From assembly GCA_025464275.1 (NCBI GenBank), contig JAODGR010000083.1, forward strand, positions 1,545 through 19,746: a DNA stretch of 18,202 bases, read 5' to 3'. Source of the DNA: Methanosarcinales archaeon. Its GTDB lineage: Archaea > Halobacteriota > Syntropharchaeia > Alkanophagales > Methanospirareceae. The notes beneath the pieces were generated by a model. The model had not been told where the DNA came from and made no database searches. It saw only the letters and a program-made list of their open reading frames with translations. The translations under genes were made by a program, and so were the position numbers. Positions within the stretch are counted from its first letter, which is position 1. Each line of letters begins with the position of its first letter. Shown here piece after piece: positions 15,335 to 18,202 of this stretch.

Positions 15335-16777
15335 TTAGAAATGTGACAATTTCAACTGTCTCGCTACGCATACCTCACCGGGTATCTCCACCGGATATTG
15401 CTCATTCAGACAGCCCAGACAGAGATTGTTCATCCCCATCCCCACTGAATCTATCAGACCCTGGAGGCTGAGATAGCCGATGGAATCAGCATTTAAGAAG
15501 TTGCAGATCGCATCTATGTCCCTCTTCGATGCCAGCAACTCAGCTCGCGTTGGCGTATTGATACCGAGATAGCAGGGTGCTATTATCGGTGGACTGCCGA
15601 TTCGTAGATGCACCTCCTTCGCACCCCTGTTCTTCAGGAAACTCACTATCCGCCTGGAGGTGGTACCCCGTACGATGCTGTCATCCACCAGGACGACACG
15701 CTTACCCTCCACATTCCGCCTCACCACATTCAGCTTCAGCCTCACCGCGGTATCCCTGGAACTGTCCTCGGGCATGATGAAGGTACGTCCCACATACCTG
15801 TTCTTTATGAACCCCTCCATGTAATCCAGTCCAGAGCGTTTTGCATACCCGATGGCGAAGGTGATGCCCGAATCGGGCACGGGGGAGACGATATCAGCCT
15901 CTATTCCGTGCTCCTCCGCCAGCCTCTCCCCTATCTTCAGCCTCACGTCATAGACCAGCTTTCCATCCAGCACTGAATCCGGTCTTGCAAAATAGATATA
16001 CTCAAATACGCAAAATGCCGGGCTTGTCCCACGATAGAGTTGATAGCTCTCGACCCTCCTGTCAGCCCGCGGTGAGCAGTTGATGAGCAATACCTCCCCA
16101 GGTCTCACATCCCTTATCAGGTCCCCACCCACAGTATCTATCGCACTGCTCTCCGATGCGATTATGTAGCCCCTGCCATCATTTAGCGTGCCGAAGCATA
16201 GTGGTTTTATGCCCAGCGGGTCCCTGATTGCCATCAATAAATTGTCCAGCATGATCACCAGTGCATATGAACCCACCACTTTCCGCATCATCACCTTAAC
16301 CGCCTCAATCGGGTCGTGCCGCACAAGCTCCTTCGCCAGTAGATGTGCTATCACCTCCGTGTCCGTGTCTGAATGGAAGATTCTACCCTCTCTCTGCAGC
16401 TCCTTCTTCAACTCCGCCGTGTTCACCAGGTTACCATTGTGCGCGATCGCGATCTGCCCCTTATGATAATTCACGACCAGTGGCTCTGCATTCTCTACCC
16501 TCGATGCCCCCGTCGTGGAATACCTCACATGCCCGATGCCAATGTTACCTCTCAGAGAAGCTAACCGCTGCGGGGAGAAGACCTCATAAACGAAACCCAT
16601 ACCCTTTATCAATGGTATATTACCCGCCCTCGCTCCTCCCTCATCTTCACTACTGTGCACCGCTATACCCGCAGATTCCTGACCCCGATGTTGAAGAGCG
16701 TAAAGAGCGTAAAATAGGGGCAGCGCGGCATCTCCTTCCTCCAGAGCGATGCCAGCTATGCCACATCCTTCCTTCAT
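15335..16777 (-). CDS. purF: Amidophosphoribosyltransferase (first step of purine synthesis)
   Basis: This 480-residue glutamine amidotransferase makes phosphoribosylamine from PRPP and glutamine. C5 becomes the N-terminal nucleophile after processing of MKEG; family members often carry such a short propeptide. The glutaminase domain shows ALQHRGQESAGIAV, VRYSTTG and IAHNGNLVNT. The PRPP loop VVLVDDSIVRGTT is at 361-373. Four cysteines at the positions used for the [4Fe-4S] cluster in Bacillus-type enzymes are present: C256, C402, C453 and C456. A short GMGMN run (446-450) comes from a CATCCC repeat. Its own promoter is likely in the AT-rich gap 16778-16819; cobS follows 28 bases downstream. 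Confidence 0.97.
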   Translation of the reverse strand: MKEGCGIAGIALEEGDAALPLFYALYALQHRGQESAGIAVHSSEDEGGARAGNIPLIKGMGFVYEVFSPQRLASLRGNIGIGHVRYSTTGASRVENAEPLVVNYHKGQIAIAHNGNLVNTAELKKELQREGRIFHSDTDTEVIAHLLAKELVRHDPIEAVKVMMRKVVGSYALVIMLDNLLMAIRDPLGIKPLCFGTLNDGRGYIIASESSAIDTVGGDLIRDVRPGEVLLINCSPRADRRVESYQLYRGTSPAFCVFEYIYFARPDSVLDGKLVYDVRLKIGERLAEEHGIEADIVSPVPDSGITFAIGYAKRSGLDYMEGFIKNRYVGRTFIMPEDSSRDTAVRLKLNVVRRNVEGKRVVLVDDSIVRGTTSRRIVSFLKNRGAKEVHLRIGSPPIIAPCYLGINTPTRAELLASKRDIDAICNFLNADSIGYLSLQGLIDSVGMGMNNLCLGCLNEQYPVEIPGEVCVARQLKLSHF

Positions 16778-16819
16778 CTTCGACCGTACCTGTTGATTAT
16801 GATTAATTATAATTATTAA
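16778..16819 (-). promoter_or_regulatory. AT-rich gap upstream of purF
   Basis: This 42-base gap between the end of the UPF0282-like gene and the purF ATG is rich in A and T, with TTATAATTAATC on the minus strand (about 16798-16810), about 25-35 bases before the ATG. It could be a TATA box for a purF transcript with a very short leader, or part of a transcript ending. No hairpin is seen. Confidence 0.35.
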
Positions 16820-17863
16820 CTACCCGGTAAAATATGCACAGACCGACTTCCTGTACTCTAAAACCCCTCTATGGCATCTGCTGCATGCCCACTCACGATA
16901 TACGCCGGTATCCACCTCACCACGGGCATAAGCTTCATGCCAGCCCTCTGGCACGGGCATCTCCGCATATAATCGCTGCCGCCACGCCTCGAGCAGAGTT
17001 CGATCCATACCCATGAAATCCGCAGCAGAGATAACCCTGTGAGGTCTGTATTTGTGCCCGTGCCCGTGCCCATGCCTATCCCTGTACCCGTACCTCACCT
17101 CTGCGATCGAAGCTAAACTGTCCAGCCAGCGCAGTCCACGCTCAGACCTGAGCAGGTGATGGTCGAGAATCAGGATGTGCACATCCCTGGCGAGTCGAAG
17201 TGCATTGTGCCATGCTACTCTACGCTGCTCACGTGTGAGATGCGGCAGATATAAGGGTGGACCAGAAGCGAGTACGATGGTGGGATGCCATGCGAGAATG
17301 GCGGATACCGCATCGGAATTGAGCAGCTGGATGTCCGATGCGTGTACGAAGACTTCATTCCCATCTTCTATCCTCGTCATCATCACCATCCCCCCATGCT
17401 CCCCCCGCTCTCCATGTGGAACCGGTAGCGAGAAGCTCAGAAGACCATCACTGTAACCCTCCGCACTCCTGAGCTCGTCGTGCAGCGCAGCACGGAGAGA
17501 CTGTACTCGATGCAGCATGTGCTGCGATAGCCCCCGCGGTCCCTTAGCCCAGAATTGAGGTCTGTGGTGACACAGCTCGGCTATTGTGGCTGCGTGAATT
17601 TGAAACGGGTTTGCATCAACCAGAGGGACATGGTCACCATGGAAATGACTGAATACAATGTCGGTAGCATCGCTCACCGCCCTCATTATCTTCTCTCGCA
17701 CCACCTCGCCAACAGCGACCTGTAGGGGATGAGGGAGCAATCCATGCCGCCGGTAGCCCAGCGCCACACCAGGGTCTATCACTATCTTCCGGTCATCTAC
17801 CTCCACCACACAGCTCAAACCACGCACACCAAGTGACTCTGTACCCAGCAGCTCAATTCGCAT
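16820..17863 (-). CDS. Metallo-beta-lactamase-fold hydrolase, UPF0282-like, with Cys-containing tail
   Basis: This 347-residue protein resembles the archaeal UPF0282 (COG2248) family of predicted metal-dependent hydrolases. The fold's metal motif is SHFHGDH (72-78), with later candidate ligands in VHASDIQLL and ILDHHLLRS. The N-terminal VRGLSCVVEVDDRKIVIDPGVALG (written in part) and LLPHP stretch match the family. The known members are about 300 residues long; here a C-terminal extension ends in C327, C330, H331 and C342, a possible zinc-knuckle-like set. A GHGHGHK run near residue 270 is encoded by a TGCCCG repeat (17055-17078). No family function is established. The start at 17863 has a weak GAAGG Shine-Dalgarno, and a TATA-like stretch lies at about 17890-17902. 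Confidence 0.75.
   Translation of the reverse strand: MRIELLGTESLGVRGLSCVVEVDDRKIVIDPGVALGYRRHGLLPHPLQVAVGEVVREKIMRAVSDATDIVFSHFHGDHVPLVDANPFQIHAATIAELCHHRPQFWAKGPRGLSQHMLHRVQSLRAALHDELRSAEGYSDGLLSFSLPVPHGERGEHGGMVMMTRIEDGNEVFVHASDIQLLNSDAVSAILAWHPTIVLASGPPLYLPHLTREQRRVAWHNALRLARDVHILILDHHLLRSERGLRWLDSLASIAEVRYGYRDRHGHGHGHKYRPHRVISAADFMGMDRTLLEAWRQRLYAEMPVPEGWHEAYARGEVDTGVYREWACSRCHRGVLEYRKSVCAYFTG
17055..17078 (-). repeat. Hexanucleotide repeat (TGCCCG) inside the UPF0282-like gene
   Basis: Four units (TGCCCG, TGCCCG, TGCCCA, TGCCTA) on the plus strand encode alternating Gly-His residues in a loop before the last domain. Confidence 0.8.
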
Positions 17864-18042
17864 TACTTCTATTATTCCTTCTGTTATGTTAATAATTATA
17901 GTAGTGATATCAGGGTAGGGTCAGAGCGGTATGATGATAAAACATAACTGCTTCTGTTTTATTTTAAGCAAAAATAAGCAAAAATCAAAAAAGCTCAGGT
18001 GCTATTTTTGCTCCTCCGCTCTGCTTTCCGGAAAGCTCACGA
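17864..18042 (-). terminator. Upstream region of the UPF0282-like gene, holding an inverted repeat and T tracts
   Basis: Reading the minus strand after the PGF-CTERM gene's stop (18043-18045), the sequence holds AGCAAAAATA (18003-18012). This is followed by several T-rich runs, including GCTTTTTTG, and then the matching arm TATTTTTGCT (17967-17976). The arms form a 10-bp inverted repeat with a 26-base loop, and one arm is also directly repeated (AGCAAAAAT at 17977-17985). T tracts of this kind end archaeal transcripts, so this is probably the terminator of the PGF-CTERM gene. AT-rich DNA at 17890-17902 probably holds the TATA box of the UPF0282-like gene. No gene is seen here. Confidence 0.5.
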
Positions 18043-18202
18043 TTAGCCTCTACGCAGGTACGCGAGATATGCGATTACTGCTGACAGCAAGAGGCAGAAT
18101 AGAGTAGACGTAGTCTCGAAGCCCGGTACCGGTGCTGCGGGTGAAGCTGTTTGTCTCGCTGTGGCTGCCGGTGACGGTGACGACCTCGGCGTCGGTGTTA
18201 TG
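18043..18202 (-). CDS. C-terminal end of a PGF-CTERM surface protein (5' part outside the window)
   Basis: The last 52 codons of a minus-strand gene are visible. The order is a Pro/Ser/Thr/Ala-rich stalk (ITPTPRSSPSPAATARQT), then PGFETTS (residues about 27-33 of the fragment), then a hydrophobic stretch (LFCLLLSAVIAYLAYL), and finally RRG and the stop TAA. This is the archaeal PGF-CTERM sorting signal, which archaeosortase A cuts so that the surface protein is lipid-anchored on the cell surface. The stalk resembles the O-glycosylated linkers of S-layer proteins. The upstream domains, and hence the function, are outside the window. The stop lies 180 bases from the next gene. Confidence 0.85.
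   Translation of the reverse strand, partial: ITPTPRSSPSPAATARQTASPAAPVPGFETTSTLFCLLLSAVIAYLAYLRRG

Noticed and set aside
1..18202. Mobile elements, integrase attachment sites or a replication origin
   Set aside because: No transposase, integrase, terminal repeats, target duplications or origin-type repeats were found; tRNA-Arg has no repeated 3' fragment nearby.

Overview
The window reads as a piece of a euryarchaeal chromosome, probably from a tetrahydromethanopterin-using lineage related to methanogens or methane/alkane oxidisers. The evidence is an archaeosine pathway (tgtA plus the RaSEA radical SAM partner), an archaeal-type chorismate lyase, a tRNA gene without an encoded CCA end, a type II methionine aminopeptidase, the archaeal BioD-like/DRTGG protein, a cobalamin synthase, a secreted FmdE-family protein and a protein ending in a PGF-CTERM sorting signal. 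AT-rich TATA-like boxes precede several genes. The exact lineage cannot be fixed by eye; an ANME-1/Syntropharchaeia-like or methanogen-like genome is a guess. Coding density is high and no gene-free stretch exceeds 300 bases.

Layout. 1-1194 (-): exported tandem-FmdE protein, running off the left edge. 1329-1401 (-): tRNA-Arg(TCG). 1490-2185 (-): purine-type phosphoribosyltransferase with an extra C-terminal domain. 2335-3636 (+): M20 peptidase, overlapping tail to tail with a large P-type ATPase (3599-6379, -). 6493-7101 (+): chorismate lyase, overlapping tail to tail with endonuclease III.

7062-12216 (-) is a compact six-gene run with overlaps or gaps of 3-6 bases. In transcription order it holds a YwgA/Panacea-like protein, a large PIN-domain protein, a nicotinamidase, archaeosine tRNA-guanine transglycosylase, RaSEA and endonuclease III. 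12388-14432 (+): methionine aminopeptidase overlapping a BioD-like/DRTGG protein. 14458-17863 (-): cobalamin synthase, PurF and a UPF0282-type metallo-beta-lactamase-fold protein. 18043-18202 (-): the C-terminal tail of a PGF-CTERM surface protein.

The content is mostly housekeeping: tRNA modification, purine and NAD salvage, cobalamin, pterin precursor supply, base-excision repair and protein maturation. Three things stand out. First, the Panacea-like/PIN gene pair heads the archaeosine operon and resembles a toxin-antitoxin or RNA-processing module. Second, period-6 DNA repeats encode dipeptide runs (EF, GM, GH, GT/GA, HA/QA, EYEH, DG) inside at least six unrelated housekeeping proteins, which suggests a genome-wide microsatellite process. 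Third, the exported protein at the left edge appears to be two FmdE domains, the first stripped of its metal-ligand motifs.
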